A stretch of 64,000 nt of DNA from G965240365 sp965240365 (GCA_965240365.1 OZ251218.1:496001-560000); one strand, 5' to 3'; counted from the stretch's first letter, positions 35,810 to 45,815 are shown. Program-made: numbers and translations. Notes: a model not told the origin generated them from the letters alone.

Positions 35810-35924
35810 CGAACCGCATGGGTTCCCTCATTATAAATACGAAGGTACTTATTCCCTGGGACGACGTTGTCGTGCTTATTTTAAGCAAGGCATTGTCTTC
35901 ACCGCGCTCAAAGAGGCCGGTTCC

Positions 35925-37010
35925 GTGACGCCGCTGGCGCCCAGCGCCGGCGAGCGGCCGGTGTTTCTCGGCGGCGCTCATTTCAATGCCGGCAAGGGTG
36001 GAATCGCCGCGGTCGCCCGCCTTTCCGCCCGGGCTGTTTGCAGAAGCGGATCAACGGCGCGGCTCTTGTCGTTGCTGGACGAAACCGACGGCGAGATCGG
36101 CGGGGTCAGATGGCAGACGGCCAGGGGCAGCCGCCTGTCTTTCATCGCGCGATGTCATTTCGCCGCGCTGACCTGCCATCGCTTCCTCTACGACTCCGTC
36201 GGCGTCGCTCGCGCGCACCCGCGCGCGTCCCCCCTACGTCGTCCCTACGCCCTGTGGATGCACGGCATCGAGGTCTGGTACGGCCTGCGCCGTGATCGCG
36301 AGCGGGCGCTGCGCGGCGCCGATCTCGTGCTCGTCAACTCCGAGGCCACCCTGACAAAATTCCGTGAACTGCATGGCGACCTGGAAACCGCGCGTGTCTG
36401 CTGGCTGGCCACGGAAGCGGACGAGGCGCCCGAACTTGTCCCGACTTTCGACGGCCCGCCGACCGTGCTCGCGCTCGGAACGGTCGATCTGGGCACGTTC
36501 TACAAAGGGCACGACAAGCTGATTGACTGTTGGCCGGAAGTTGCCGCCGCCGCCCCGGGCGCGCGCCTCGTTTTCGCCGGCGGCGGCAATGGTGTCGATT
36601 ATCTGCGCGGCCTCGCCGCGGCTTCGCCCGCCGCCGCGAGCATTGAGGTCAGGGGCTACGTGCCGCAGAACGCCCTGCCCGCGCTGTGGCGCGCTGCCAG
36701 TGTGCTGGCGTTGCCGAGCCGCAATGAGGGGTTCGGCCTGGTCTATATTGAGGCCATGCGGCACAGCCTCCCGGTTATTGCATCCGCGCATGACGCCGGC
36801 CGCGAGGTGAACGTCGATGGCGAAACCGGCTTTAACGTAAATCTCGACACGCCGGGCGAACTCGCCGATCGACTGGTCCGCTTGCTGACATCGCCCGATC
36901 TGGCCCGGCGCATGGGTCGAAACGGCCACGCGCGATGGCTTGAGCACTTTCGGCTCAGCGCCTTTGAGGCGCGGTTTAGAAGTATTGTGAGCCCGTTCTT
37001 CGCAGGGTGA
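35925..37010 (+). CDS. Glycosyltransferase family 4
   Basis: This GT-B enzyme is read here from GTG 35925, which has AAAGAGG 8-9 bases upstream; the frame is open further 5' (to 35718) but there it overlaps asnB. The N-terminus is VFLGGAHFNAGKGGIAAVAR. The donor half shows VLALGTVDLGTFYKGHD, LVFAGGGNGVDYL, and SRNEGFGLVYIEAMRHSLPVI with the EGFGL/E pattern of GT4. It transfers one sugar from a nucleotide donor to the lipid-linked intermediate. The start is uncertain; about 361 residues with the chosen one. Confidence 0.82.
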   Translation: MTPLAPSAGERPVFLGGAHFNAGKGGIAAVARLSARAVCRSGSTARLLSLLDETDGEIGGVRWQTARGSRLSFIARCHFAALTCHRFLYDSVGVARAHPRASPLRRPYALWMHGIEVWYGLRRDRERALRGADLVLVNSEATLTKFRELHGDLETARVCWLATEADEAPELVPTFDGPPTVLALGTVDLGTFYKGHDKLIDCWPEVAAAAPGARLVFAGGGNGVDYLRGLAAASPAAASIEVRGYVPQNALPALWRAASVLALPSRNEGFGLVYIEAMRHSLPVIASAHDAGREVNVDGETGFNVNLDTPGELADRLVRLLTSPDLARRMGRNGHARWLEHFRLSAFEARFRSIVSPFFAG

Positions 37011-37179
37011 GTGGCAGAGTGCGGCAGTTCTGGCTGGCGCGCAAGAACCGTGCAGCCTTGCGCGTCGAGGTGTGGATTGATAACCTGCCTGCAATAAGAA
37101 ACAACTAACTTGGCTTATTATTTAATATTAACAGGCTCTGACTGCTGCAGGTCAGATCGGCCGACATTTATGGCTTCCA

Positions 37180-38745
37180 ATGACACAACCGCGCGCGCGA
37201 TATAGACATCACTCCTCTCGAATTCGGGCGCGTGACACTTCGCTCGCGCCGAGCCTGCTGGAGATCTTGAGCCATGCCGGCATCGTGCTTGTCTATATCA
37301 TGGTTTACGGAGCGGGCTACGAGGGCGGCCAGTTGACCGCCAATCTGATCGGGCCACTTGCAATGACAGGCATCCTTGCCGTGGCCGCCTGGCGGCTGTT
37401 GCGCGCCGATGGACGAAATGTCTGGACGGCTTTGTTCTGGTTTCGCTTGTCGACGGGCGTTTACTTCGGCCTTGGCACTTATGTCGTGTTCGGCGCCAAC
37501 TACGCGACGCGTATTTACATCGAGTCTTTCTATAAATTCTTCGATCACGAGATTCTAAAAATGAATCTGATCGTTTCTGTATCCGTGGTCATCGTGCTCG
37601 GCGCGGCAAGGGCGGTTATATTGTTAAGCGGCCCGGCAAAGCGCGCTCGTCAGGCCACTGGACCGGCTGTTGCTCGAACCCGGGGACTGACGTTATTTGG
37701 TGTGGGCAGGCTTTTCCTGAGTGTTGGTCTCGCTATAAATTATGGGCTAAAAGTTCCCCGGCAATTCGGCTGGATAAACTACCAAATCCCCGAATCTATC
37801 CTTACTTTGGCCAACTTTACCATGCTGGGTATCTTCATGTTGACCCTGTGGAGTCTGGAGCGCGCCCGGTGGTTTTTACCTGTTATCACGGGAATTGCAG
37901 TGCTTGAGATGGTGTTTAAGCTTCTGCTTTTTGCGAAGTCCGGCATTCTGATGACACTGATTATGTTCTTGATGGCATTTCTTTGGCACAAGATCACGCT
38001 CGTTCGCGCCGGGCTTTGCGCGGCCCTGGTCATCGGGACCTATGTCGCCATGGTCCCGCTGGTCGACTATTCGCGCGCCCAGTCCAGCGCCCTTTATGGA
38101 AGTTCCGACCAAAGTAGCTTTGGACCCCGGTTTGAAATTCTCATGTCTTACGATCCCTTCGCCGCTCACGAATTTTCCTCCAAAGATGACGTTCAAGGTA
38201 GTCTGGCGCGGATCAGTTACGTCAATGCCGCGACCTTCGTGATCGCTCAATACGACAATGGCGCTCCGGGCGATTGGCCCGAGCTTTTGCCCGCCGTATT
38301 TGTGCCGCGCGCGCTGTGGTCCGAAAAACCGATCATTACCGATGTCGGTCTCGACATCTACGAACTTGGAACGGGCCGCCGTACCTCCTCCACTGGAGCC
38401 GGCGTGTTCGCTGACGCTTACTGGGCCATGGGATGGTGGGGTGTTGTCGTCTATATGACGATCTACGGCGTGATCCTGGGCGTGCTGACGAATCTGGCGG
38501 CCCGCTCTTTACGGCAACGCAAATGGCTGCTGTTTCCCGTCGTACTCATGGCGCTGCTGATGGGGTTTCGCACCGATGGACACTATATCTCGGATGTCGC
38601 CGGCGCCGGCGTGATTGTCGCATGGATGTATCTGATCTTGTCTTTCGGTGACCGTGTTCTACGCTCATTGTCGCGACCGAAACACCCCGTCGGTCTTGCC
38701 AATATCAGGTCGCTTCGTGCTTCGTCCACAGGAAGCCACCGGTGA
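37180..38745 (+). CDS. O-antigen/exopolysaccharide polymerase-like membrane protein (Wzy-like)
   Basis: This 521-residue protein has about ten or more hydrophobic segments, for example SHAGIVLVYIMVYGAGY, LIGPLAMTGILAVAAW, LIVSVSVVIVLGAARAVILL, TLIMFLMAFLWH and GWWGVVVYMTIYGVILGVL. A large polar loop before the last segments contains WSEKPIITDVGLDIYELGTG, as is usual for Wzy-type polymerases, whose sequences are poorly conserved. It would polymerise repeat units at the periplasmic face. A GTG start of the next gene overlaps its stop (GTGA). The gap before it (37011-37179) holds a half-palindrome CCTGCCTGC and no gene. Confidence 0.78.
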   Translation: MTQPRARYRHHSSRIRARDTSLAPSLLEILSHAGIVLVYIMVYGAGYEGGQLTANLIGPLAMTGILAVAAWRLLRADGRNVWTALFWFRLSTGVYFGLGTYVVFGANYATRIYIESFYKFFDHEILKMNLIVSVSVVIVLGAARAVILLSGPAKRARQATGPAVARTRGLTLFGVGRLFLSVGLAINYGLKVPRQFGWINYQIPESILTLANFTMLGIFMLTLWSLERARWFLPVITGIAVLEMVFKLLLFAKSGILMTLIMFLMAFLWHKITLVRAGLCAALVIGTYVAMVPLVDYSRAQSSALYGSSDQSSFGPRFEILMSYDPFAAHEFSSKDDVQGSLARISYVNAATFVIAQYDNGAPGDWPELLPAVFVPRALWSEKPIITDVGLDIYELGTGRRTSSTGAGVFADAYWAMGWWGVVVYMTIYGVILGVLTNLAARSLRQRKWLLFPVVLMALLMGFRTDGHYISDVAGAGVIVAWMYLILSFGDRVLRSLSRPKHPVGLANIRSLRASSTGSHR

Positions 38746-39890
38746 CGCTATCGCCACAAAACCCGGCCGGTAACGGCATTGTCATTGCGGGCGAGTTCTG
38801 GTTCGGAGCAAGCGGGGCCGGACTCGCGCATGGGTTCCGTCAATTGGATTGGAATGTCGATGAAGTTGATGCGCGTGACCACTTGGTGCATGGAAGCATA
38901 CCAGCTTTACGACTCGCGGGCCGCGCGCTTCGCCGCTATTTCGTCTCCTCGTTCAACAAAGCTGTGCTCGATACCATCGACATGGCTCAACCCAGAGCGT
39001 TCCTGACAGTCAAGGGGGCCTATCTACATCCCCCCACTCTCGAAGAGATTCGACGCCGCGGTGTGACGACCATAAATTATTATCCTGACCTTCACTTCAG
39101 CCATGCCGGCCTTGATCGTTCGACCTTTGAGCACTATGATCTTTTCTTCACAACCAAATCATTTCAAGTTGAGCACCTGCAAGCGTTGCTCGGGCCCAGC
39201 CGTGTCCATTTTCTCCATCACGGCTATTCATCTCTCGTTCACCGTCCGCGACTGACCGAAATCGGAGAAGGCGATTACATCGCCGATGTGCTCTATGTCG
39301 GTAATTATTCGCCATACAAAGAACGCTGGCTCGCGGCGATCGCGCAGCGATTGCCTGATATAAGGCTGATGATCGTCGGCAATGGATGGACGCGAGCGGC
39401 ATCCCGTTTTGCGCCCCGGGCAATGGCGACCACTCGGCATGTCCTTGGCGACCGCTATGCGCGGCTTTTACAACGAGCGCGCATCAACATCGCCGTGCAT
39501 AGCGGGCCAGGCGGCCCCGGCGATTGGGAAGATCTTGTATCGACAAGAACCTTCGAGATCCCCGCGTGCAGAGGCTTTATGTTGCACATCGACAACGACG
39601 AAGTGCGTGAGCTGTTCAAGCCGGGCCGGGAAATCGACGTGTTTTCCACGCCGGAAGAGTTGTGCAAGAAGATTCGGACCTACCTCGCGCAACCAGAGTC
39701 GAGGGCGGCAATGATTGAGCGGGCCTTTGCGCGGTGCGTGCCGGACTATTCCTACGATGCGCGAGCGAGTGTTATTGCCGCCGCGATTGATGAACGGCCG
39801 GGCGTTGATGTCCCACTCGCAACGGCCCCGGGCAAGGCCGCCCTCAATAAACCCGTCGCGCTGCCCGACCGCCTGGAACCTGAACTGTGA
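38742..39890 (+). CDS. CgeB-like glycosyltransferase (group 1)
   Basis: 382 residues starting at GTG. The N-terminal half has GIVIAGEFWFGASGAGLAHG and INYYPDLHFSHAG. The donor half has VLYVGNYSPYKERWLAAI, RLMIVGNGWTRA, and the conserved STRTFEIPACRGFMLHIDND with the glutamate of GT4/CgeB-type proteins. It sits between the Wzy-like polymerase and another GT4, overlapping both by 4 bases, so the three are translationally coupled. Bases 39627-39797 (near the 3' end) recur as a decayed copy at 45936-46106, beyond cassette E. Confidence 0.85.
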   Translation: MTLSPQNPAGNGIVIAGEFWFGASGAGLAHGFRQLDWNVDEVDARDHLVHGSIPALRLAGRALRRYFVSSFNKAVLDTIDMAQPRAFLTVKGAYLHPPTLEEIRRRGVTTINYYPDLHFSHAGLDRSTFEHYDLFFTTKSFQVEHLQALLGPSRVHFLHHGYSSLVHRPRLTEIGEGDYIADVLYVGNYSPYKERWLAAIAQRLPDIRLMIVGNGWTRAASRFAPRAMATTRHVLGDRYARLLQRARINIAVHSGPGGPGDWEDLVSTRTFEIPACRGFMLHIDNDEVRELFKPGREIDVFSTPEELCKKIRTYLAQPESRAAMIERAFARCVPDYSYDARASVIAAAIDERPGVDVPLATAPGKAALNKPVALPDRLEPEL

Positions 39891-41065
39891 GCTACCGCCT
39901 CGTCATCGTGGTCTCGCACCCGATCCAGCATTTCGTCCCGTTCTATCGGGCATTGGCGGCGCACCCGGAGATTGATCTCACCGTGGTCTATTGCTCGCGC
40001 ATAGGGCTTGAGCCGTATTTCGACAAAGGGATGAACACGACGATCTCGTGGAATATGGACCTGTTAAGCGGTTACGACTACGTCTTTCTTCCGGAAGCGG
40101 GCGAGATCGCCTCGACCGGCCCGCGCGAGGTGAACAACCCGAGCATTACCCGCGAGCTTGGCCGCCTGAAACCCGACACGGTGCTGATCTACGGTTACCG
40201 CTACCTCACCACGCTCCGCGCTCTGTGGTGGCGCCGTCGCACCGGAACGCCAGCCCTGATGATTTCGGACAGTGAGTTGAAAACCCCGCGCTCCGGGTGG
40301 GTCAAAATGGCCAAACGGGTGATCGTGCCGATCGTCCTGCGGCAGTTCCGGGCGTTTCTGACCGTGGGGGACTGCAACGAAGACTACTACGCCCGTTATG
40401 GTGTGCCCCGGGATCGTATGTTTCTCTCACCCTTTACCATTGACGAAGACAGCTACCGGGCCGCTCGCTCCAATCGCGCGGCGCTGCGCGCGGATCTGCG
40501 CGCCGAACTCGGCATTCCGGCAACGGATATCGTCGCCCTGACCGTGGGCAAACTGTCGCGTCGCAAACGGCCCGACGATGTGGTGGCCGTCGCACGCCGG
40601 CTTGCACCGCGCGGACTGCCGATCCGGTTCGTGCTGGCCGGCGATGGCGAGAGGATGGACGATCTCAAGGCGGCGGCAGAGGGATTGCCGTTGCATTTTG
40701 TCGGCTTCATCAATGTTGACGCCTTGCCGCGCTACTATGCCGCGGCAGACATGATCCTGCATCCGTCTGCGTGCGACCCGCATCCCCTGGTGATGTCGGA
40801 AGCGGCCTGCATCGGCCTGCCTCTGGTCATCAGCGACCGGGTCGGCGCGGCCGGGCCGACCGACATTGCGCGCGCCGGCGAAAACGCGGTGGTGTTCCCG
40901 GTCGGCGACATCGAGGCAATCGCTCGTGAGATCGCTGGCCTTGCCGCCGACCGGGATCGGCTTGCGCGGATGTCTGCAAACTCGATCAAGATCTTCGACG
41001 CGCTCGATATCGAAACCAGCGTTGCGGGCGCTGTCGCGGCTCTGGAGTTCTGTGCGAAGGAATAA
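39887..41065 (+). CDS. Glycosyltransferase family 4
   Basis: This 392-residue GT-B enzyme starts at GTG and overlaps the upstream stop by 4 bases. N-terminal LVIVVSHPIQHFVPFYRAL is typical of a GT4 subgroup in exopolysaccharide clusters. The donor half has VALTVGKLSRRKRPDDVVAV, FVLAGDGERMDDL, and DPHPLVMSEAACIGLPLVIS with the catalytic-type E. It ends the second glycan block. Immediately downstream lies an IS5-like fragment and then the AT-rich cassette E. Confidence 0.88.
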   Translation: MSYRLVIVVSHPIQHFVPFYRALAAHPEIDLTVVYCSRIGLEPYFDKGMNTTISWNMDLLSGYDYVFLPEAGEIASTGPREVNNPSITRELGRLKPDTVLIYGYRYLTTLRALWWRRRTGTPALMISDSELKTPRSGWVKMAKRVIVPIVLRQFRAFLTVGDCNEDYYARYGVPRDRMFLSPFTIDEDSYRAARSNRAALRADLRAELGIPATDIVALTVGKLSRRKRPDDVVAVARRLAPRGLPIRFVLAGDGERMDDLKAAAEGLPLHFVGFINVDALPRYYAAADMILHPSACDPHPLVMSEAACIGLPLVISDRVGAAGPTDIARAGENAVVFPVGDIEAIAREIAGLAADRDRLARMSANSIKIFDALDIETSVAGAVAALEFCAKE

Positions 41066-41133
41066 TGACCGTTCTCGATCAACTTGACCCTGGCAATTTG
41101 TCTTGTTATGTTCTATCCTTACAGTAATATGGA

Positions 41134-41244
41134 AAAAAGTTACGGAATCGTGTGCTCGGAGATGAACAGTGGGAGCGAATCAAAGACCTGTTGTCGGGCA
41201 AGGCCAGCAATCTGTTTGCGGCAGGCAGGCAAACTCGGTACGAT
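41134..41244 (+). mobile_element. IS5-family transposase N-terminal fragment
   Basis: Read in the frame of 41140 the sequence gives LRNRVLGDEQWERIKDLLSG, then KASNLFAAGRQTRYDG. The DEQWERIKDLLPGK-type start is characteristic of IS5/IS1182-like transposases. Only about 35 residues remain; the DDE core and terminal repeats are absent. The fragment contains a GCAGGCAGGC string, a half of the palindrome dispersed elsewhere in the window. It marks the left border of cassette E. Confidence 0.7.
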
Positions 41245-41371
41245 GGCTTTAAAGTTTCTTGCACTGGCCTGATATGAAACGACTCAATATTAAACGGCGC
41301 GTGTCTGGATTTGCCGAACACCGCAAAACGGTTCGAGAAACACTTGTGTCAAATTGAAGAAAAATTGCCAC

Positions 41372-42601
41372 ATGAGCGCGGAAACAAAATATAAAATTGC
41401 TGTTCTAAGTGATTTGCATGTCGAGGATGGGAGTGCCAACAAACGAAAATCCTGGCTTAGCACAAGCACGCCCCCCGATCCGGCGGAAAATCCCTTTGAC
41501 TCTCTTTATAAACGCATTAAAACCGATTCACTTTCTGCGGATATTTTGCTTTGTTGTGGTGATATGGCAGAGAAAGCCAATTTTCCGGGGCAGCAATTGG
41601 CCTGGCGAAGTGTTCATGCGTTGGCGGAAAAACTGGGCGCCGCCAGGGTAATTGGCACTGCGGGAAATCACGATCTGGATAGTCGAGGCTTCCAGAACGA
41701 ATTCGACCCCAAGGGAAATTTGCTCTCATTATCACCCGAGTTTCCAGGTCTGGATCGGGATTACAGTAATCAATACTGGGCAAGAAACTATGCGATTCAC
41801 ACGATAGATGAGGTATCACTGCGAATTCTTAATATCAATAGCTGTGCTTTTCACGGGTATGGCAAAAGAAAAATTGCCGAATTTCTGCATGGAAGAATTA
41901 GTGAGCCTACGCTAAATGAAATTAAGACAGAGATCGAGAGTAAGCCATTTTCAGTAAATATCGGGATGTTTCATCATCACCCTATGAAGTGGGATGACAC
42001 AGATCAAGAGGACTATAGTGAGATGATCGGGGGCAATAAATTATTGAAGTTGCTGGAAAAAAGCGATTCCGGGCCCTGGCTAATAATTCATGGACATAAG
42101 CATGTGCCCAATATAGGTTATGCGGCAGGAGGAAGCAGTAGTCCAGTTATTTTTTCCTCTGGCAGCTTTTCGTCACAACGGTTGCCCACAAACGCTAGCA
42201 AAAACGAATTTTATCTAATTGAGATTGAAGTGAATCCAATGAAGACAGCTAAATTACCGATTGCCGGAACTATTCGAGCATGGAATTGGCAATATAAGCT
42301 AGGTTGGTCTGCTAACAAAATGGGATGTAAAATTCCAGACAATACTGGATTTGGTAATAGAACATCATCGGAAAATTTAGCGCAAAAAATTAGCGATATA
42401 TTTCGCACTGATAATAAGCAGTGGATAGAATGGAATGAGATTTTGAAAGACATACCTGAGCTTCGTTATGTGCTGCCATCAGATTTAGATAAAACGTTAC
42501 GTATGATAGAAAAGGAAGCAATTAATATCCACTACGATAACATGGGTTGGCCCAGTCAATTTAGTGTGCAAAATCAGAATCGAGGAGCGAATAATGAGTA
42601 A
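41372..42601 (+). CDS. Calcineurin-like metallophosphoesterase (cassette E, gene 1)
   Basis: 409 residues from ATG 41372; an in-frame TTG at 41354 is less likely. The five metal-binding blocks of the family are present in order: LSDLHVEDG (D14, H16), CCGDMAE (D64), GTAGNHDLD (N99, H100, D101), the FHHHP block (H201-H203), and HGHKHV (241-244). The C-terminal 130 residues are unassigned. It is AT-rich and overlaps the next gene, an ATPase, by 8 bases, so the two are coupled. The enzyme presumably hydrolyses a phosphodiester: nucleic acid, cyclic nucleotide or nucleotide. Pairing with an ATPase suggests it is a controlled effector or nuclease; this is inference. Confidence 0.8.
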   Translation: MSAETKYKIAVLSDLHVEDGSANKRKSWLSTSTPPDPAENPFDSLYKRIKTDSLSADILLCCGDMAEKANFPGQQLAWRSVHALAEKLGAARVIGTAGNHDLDSRGFQNEFDPKGNLLSLSPEFPGLDRDYSNQYWARNYAIHTIDEVSLRILNINSCAFHGYGKRKIAEFLHGRISEPTLNEIKTEIESKPFSVNIGMFHHHPMKWDDTDQEDYSEMIGGNKLLKLLEKSDSGPWLIIHGHKHVPNIGYAAGGSSSPVIFSSGSFSSQRLPTNASKNEFYLIEIEVNPMKTAKLPIAGTIRAWNWQYKLGWSANKMGCKIPDNTGFGNRTSSENLAQKISDIFRTDNKQWIEWNEILKDIPELRYVLPSDLDKTLRMIEKEAINIHYDNMGWPSQFSVQNQNRGANNE

Positions 42602-44453
42602 CGTCATAAATCCGACTATTTTCGAATCTCTAAACGCACGGCAATTAACGCCTGAGCAAATTGCAGAAACATTTGTTCCCACGAAAAAATTTTCTGAACT
42701 GCTAAAGCGCAATCACAACATAATAATTGGCCCTCGTGGTAGTGGCAAAACCACTCTTCTAAAAATGTTACAGTTACCCGCGCTAAATAAATGGGAGCAT
42801 GAGGATGCAGCAGATCGTTTGCGAAATTTAGACTTTGTATCCGCATTTATCCCAACCGATATATCCTGGAAAGAACAGTGGAGCCTTATTGACGAGCTTA
42901 AGCTAAATGACGAGCTTGAGCTAAATGACCAAAAAAGAGACCTCCTGAAAAACTCAGTCTTTTCCACACACACTCTAAAGACAATAATCGCAGCATTCAG
43001 ATTTAGAATGAAAGATGATTTGTTATCGAACGACTATCTTAAAAAGTTCCATATTGAACTGGACAGAAATCAGGAATCGAATATAGCTAATGATATAGCG
43101 GAGAGCATTAAACTGGAACTAAGAATCCCAAGTCTGGAGTTTGTTGAATTCCAATTGAGAAATCGTCTTGTTCGCATTGGTGAGTATGTAAACAAAGTCA
43201 GGGCGGGAAGCAAAACTCCAGAAGAGTTAGAATTTATCTACCTGAATTTTTTCGATTTGATCAAAAATCTTATTTCTATATTAAACAAGGCTTCGGGAAA
43301 TGAGCAGCAAAAATGGGCGCTTCTGTTTGATGAATTAGAGCTTGCGCCTAAGGAAATTCGCACTAAACTTATTAGTAACACTAGGAGTACTGATGGTCGA
43401 ATTTTATTCAAACTATCGATAAGTCCTTATTCTGAAGGCTTCGATATGCTTACAGACGCTACCAGTCCAAGTGCTGGCCATGACTACATACCAATTAATC
43501 TATGGTATCCCTATAAAGAAAATGCCAGACCTTTTTGTAATTCTTTATTTGATCAGATTGCTAAAAGTTTGGGACTGGGCGACGTTTCTCCAGAACAAGT
43601 ATTTGATACTTCTGAGTTTGCGCTTGGAAATTTCACGCGTAAAAATGGAGAGAGCGCATATAAAAAAGGATCTCTGATTTACCATAGGTTTAGAAAACTG
43701 AAAGATAAAGATCCTACATTTGCTACGTACTTGTCACGTAAGAAAATAAATATAAATGCAATGGGCCAAATGCCAGAGAATAAAAAAGCTAGCATAGTCC
43801 GAAAGATTACTAATATCGTGAGCGTTCGTGAAGTTTGGAGGAGAAATGATGGGAAGTTAAGCTCAAAACGGAAACCTTCCCTTTATACCGGCGCAACCAC
43901 TCTGTTTGATATTACTGAAGGTAATCCTCGCCTATTTATTAGCATAGTAGGCGCTCTTCTGAAAGAATACAAGAATGATAGAAAGACAATAGAATCCTCA
44001 AGGCAGTCTGATGCGATCGCTCAAGAATCAAATAGATTTCGTGCGCTTCTATCAACGATTCCTATCCAGAAGGGAAATGGAGTAGAAGATATCAATGGAC
44101 TAAATGATCTGCTCGATACCATTGGGAAATATTTCCGTGAAAAAACGGTTGTCGAGGATTTTACAGCCGATCCACCAACCTGTTTCATAGTTGACAGTAA
44201 AACACCAAATGGAATTTCTAAAGCTCTTAGTCGAGCGCTGAACGCGGGCGCTATCGTATATATACCGGATAATCCAGGGAATCCTTTGCTGAAAGACTTG
44301 ACCGACAGACGTTTCAGGCTCACTTATTTGCTTGCTCCACATTACAAGCTCCCAATTATGGTTAGCAAGAGCAAGAGCCATGTGCTATCTAAGATATTGG
44401 GCGAAACAGAAAGCCAATTGAAACCTGACCTTTTTAATGAGCCTGGAGTATAA
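42594..44453 (+). CDS. ORC/CDC6- or STAND-like P-loop ATPase (cassette E, gene 2)
   Basis: 619 residues from ATG 42594, which has an ideal GAGGAG Shine-Dalgarno at 7 bases; the frame from 42564 is discarded. Walker A is IIIGPRGSGKTTLLKML (residues 43-59) and Walker B is WALLFDELELAP with D246/E247. The middle contains a two-fold LNDELELNDQ helical duplication (about residues 101-115). Late in the protein GATTLFDITEGNPRLFIS resembles the sensor-2/lid of ORC-type ATPases. It overlaps the phosphoesterase gene and is followed after 3 bases by gene 3. Probably the energy-coupled switch of the cassette. Confidence 0.78.
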   Translation: MSNVINPTIFESLNARQLTPEQIAETFVPTKKFSELLKRNHNIIIGPRGSGKTTLLKMLQLPALNKWEHEDAADRLRNLDFVSAFIPTDISWKEQWSLIDELKLNDELELNDQKRDLLKNSVFSTHTLKTIIAAFRFRMKDDLLSNDYLKKFHIELDRNQESNIANDIAESIKLELRIPSLEFVEFQLRNRLVRIGEYVNKVRAGSKTPEELEFIYLNFFDLIKNLISILNKASGNEQQKWALLFDELELAPKEIRTKLISNTRSTDGRILFKLSISPYSEGFDMLTDATSPSAGHDYIPINLWYPYKENARPFCNSLFDQIAKSLGLGDVSPEQVFDTSEFALGNFTRKNGESAYKKGSLIYHRFRKLKDKDPTFATYLSRKKININAMGQMPENKKASIVRKITNIVSVREVWRRNDGKLSSKRKPSLYTGATTLFDITEGNPRLFISIVGALLKEYKNDRKTIESSRQSDAIAQESNRFRALLSTIPIQKGNGVEDINGLNDLLDTIGKYFREKTVVEDFTADPPTCFIVDSKTPNGISKALSRALNAGAIVYIPDNPGNPLLKDLTDRRFRLTYLLAPHYKLPIMVSKSKSHVLSKILGETESQLKPDLFNEPGV

Positions 44454-44456
44454 AAA

Positions 44457-45434
44457 TTGAAAATTTTATTTAAAGAATCTTCGCGCACCAAAAGAGTTGA
44501 TGATCTGAGATTCGATATACTTATTTGTGCTTTAGGGTATGAGTCACGCTCAATACATGTTGAGCAAGTATTTTATAAGAAATATAAGAAAGGGCTTTGT
44601 TTTGAATTTCAAGCTAAGCAATGTCTTAGCTTTAGCAAAAATAAAAAAAGTTTAATCAATCACAGAATCGATTTTTTCGATTGGCCAAACGAAGAGATAC
44701 GGTTAATTATTTGTGAAGTCTTGCGCCAAGAACTAAAATCTAAAGAAGGTTATTTAAAACTTGCTATTGATATTTCCTCGATGACCAGGGAACTGACCGC
44801 TGAGATATTATACTGTGTGTGTAATATGATTGTTGAAGATGAGGAGCAGTTAGAAGTTACCCTGCTTTATTCGCCAGCAAAATTTATAAAGCCAGAGGCA
44901 GTGTTGGTGCCAATAGAGACTGCTGGCCCTGTTCTGCCGGAATATGCGGGTTGGACCTTAAAGCCAGAAAGCCCTTTATATGCTGTTATTGGTCTTGGCT
45001 ATGAATATGGAAGAGCCCTTGGCGCATTAGATTATCTTGATCCCTATGATACATGGCTATTTAAACCGACTTTCAGGGATCGTAGATATAGAAAATATAT
45101 TGAAAAATTCAATGAAGGCCTTACTACCTCATTAGAGAACAGTCGCATGGTTGATTACCTTGTAAGTGATCCATACGAAACTTTTATTCGGCTTAGGTCG
45201 CTATCTGAAGGGTTACTTAATCTAGGTCGAATAGTGTTTGTTCCTTTTGGGCCGAAGCTATTCAATGCGTTGGTACTGTTATTAGCTGAAGTTCTTGGTC
45301 AGAATGTAGCTGTATGGCGAGTAAGTAGCAAGATTTTAGAGACACCAATCAATAGAATTGCTACGGGTGAGGTGCTTTCTTTCTCCTTTTATGTTGTGGC
45401 TAATAAACTCGGCGATGAAGCCGAGCAGATATAA
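44457..45434 (+). CDS. Conserved Rossmann-like protein of unknown function (cassette E, gene 3)
   Basis: 325 residues starting at TTG 44457, with GGAG 7 bases upstream. I do not recognise the family. It shows repeated beta-strand/loop elements: FDILICALGYESRS near the start, LAIDISSMTRELTAEILY, LEVTLLYSPAKF, a second glycine-rich YAVIGLGYEYGRALGA, then RIVFVPFGPKLFNALVLLLA. The pattern suggests two Rossmann-type lobes that could bind a nucleotide or other small ligand. The 3-base spacing from the ATPase gene indicates one operon. It may be the sensor or an effector of the cassette. Confidence 0.65.
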   Translation: MKILFKESSRTKRVDDLRFDILICALGYESRSIHVEQVFYKKYKKGLCFEFQAKQCLSFSKNKKSLINHRIDFFDWPNEEIRLIICEVLRQELKSKEGYLKLAIDISSMTRELTAEILYCVCNMIVEDEEQLEVTLLYSPAKFIKPEAVLVPIETAGPVLPEYAGWTLKPESPLYAVIGLGYEYGRALGALDYLDPYDTWLFKPTFRDRRYRKYIEKFNEGLTTSLENSRMVDYLVSDPYETFIRLRSLSEGLLNLGRIVFVPFGPKLFNALVLLLAEVLGQNVAVWRVSSKILETPINRIATGEVLSFSFYVVANKLGDEAEQI

Positions 45435-45815
45435 TTTAATCCACAGAAAAGAAAATAAATACAACAAAATTATTACGCGAAGTTATCGAGAAAAAAGCAA
45501 CGACAAGCTTACTGACTGTGTCAATGTGAAATGACATATGCAGAGACTGGAAAAATTGCTGGGATTCATGCTGATGCTGTTTGAGGCTAATTAAAACTGG
45601 ATTAGGAAAATCTCAAGGTAAATTATCCGATCTTTATCTTATCATAGTTCCTTGCCTGAGCACTTGACTTCCTCTAAATAGAAAATTATGTATGTTAATC
45701 TAATTTCTTTACAAGCTGTGGAATCTATCTTTATTTATCTCTCCAATGCTTATTCTAATATGTGTTCAATCGCCTTCGAATCTATGTCCGATAACTTTAC
45801 TTGGATTCAAAATAG
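45435..45815. other. AT-rich gap after cassette E without an identifiable gene
   Basis: This is the left part of a 772-base stretch with no intact gene. A 67-codon frame at 45688-45891 has no recognisable similarity and runs into the FkbM scar that follows, so I do not call it. No strong palindrome or terminator is seen. Confidence 0.4.
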
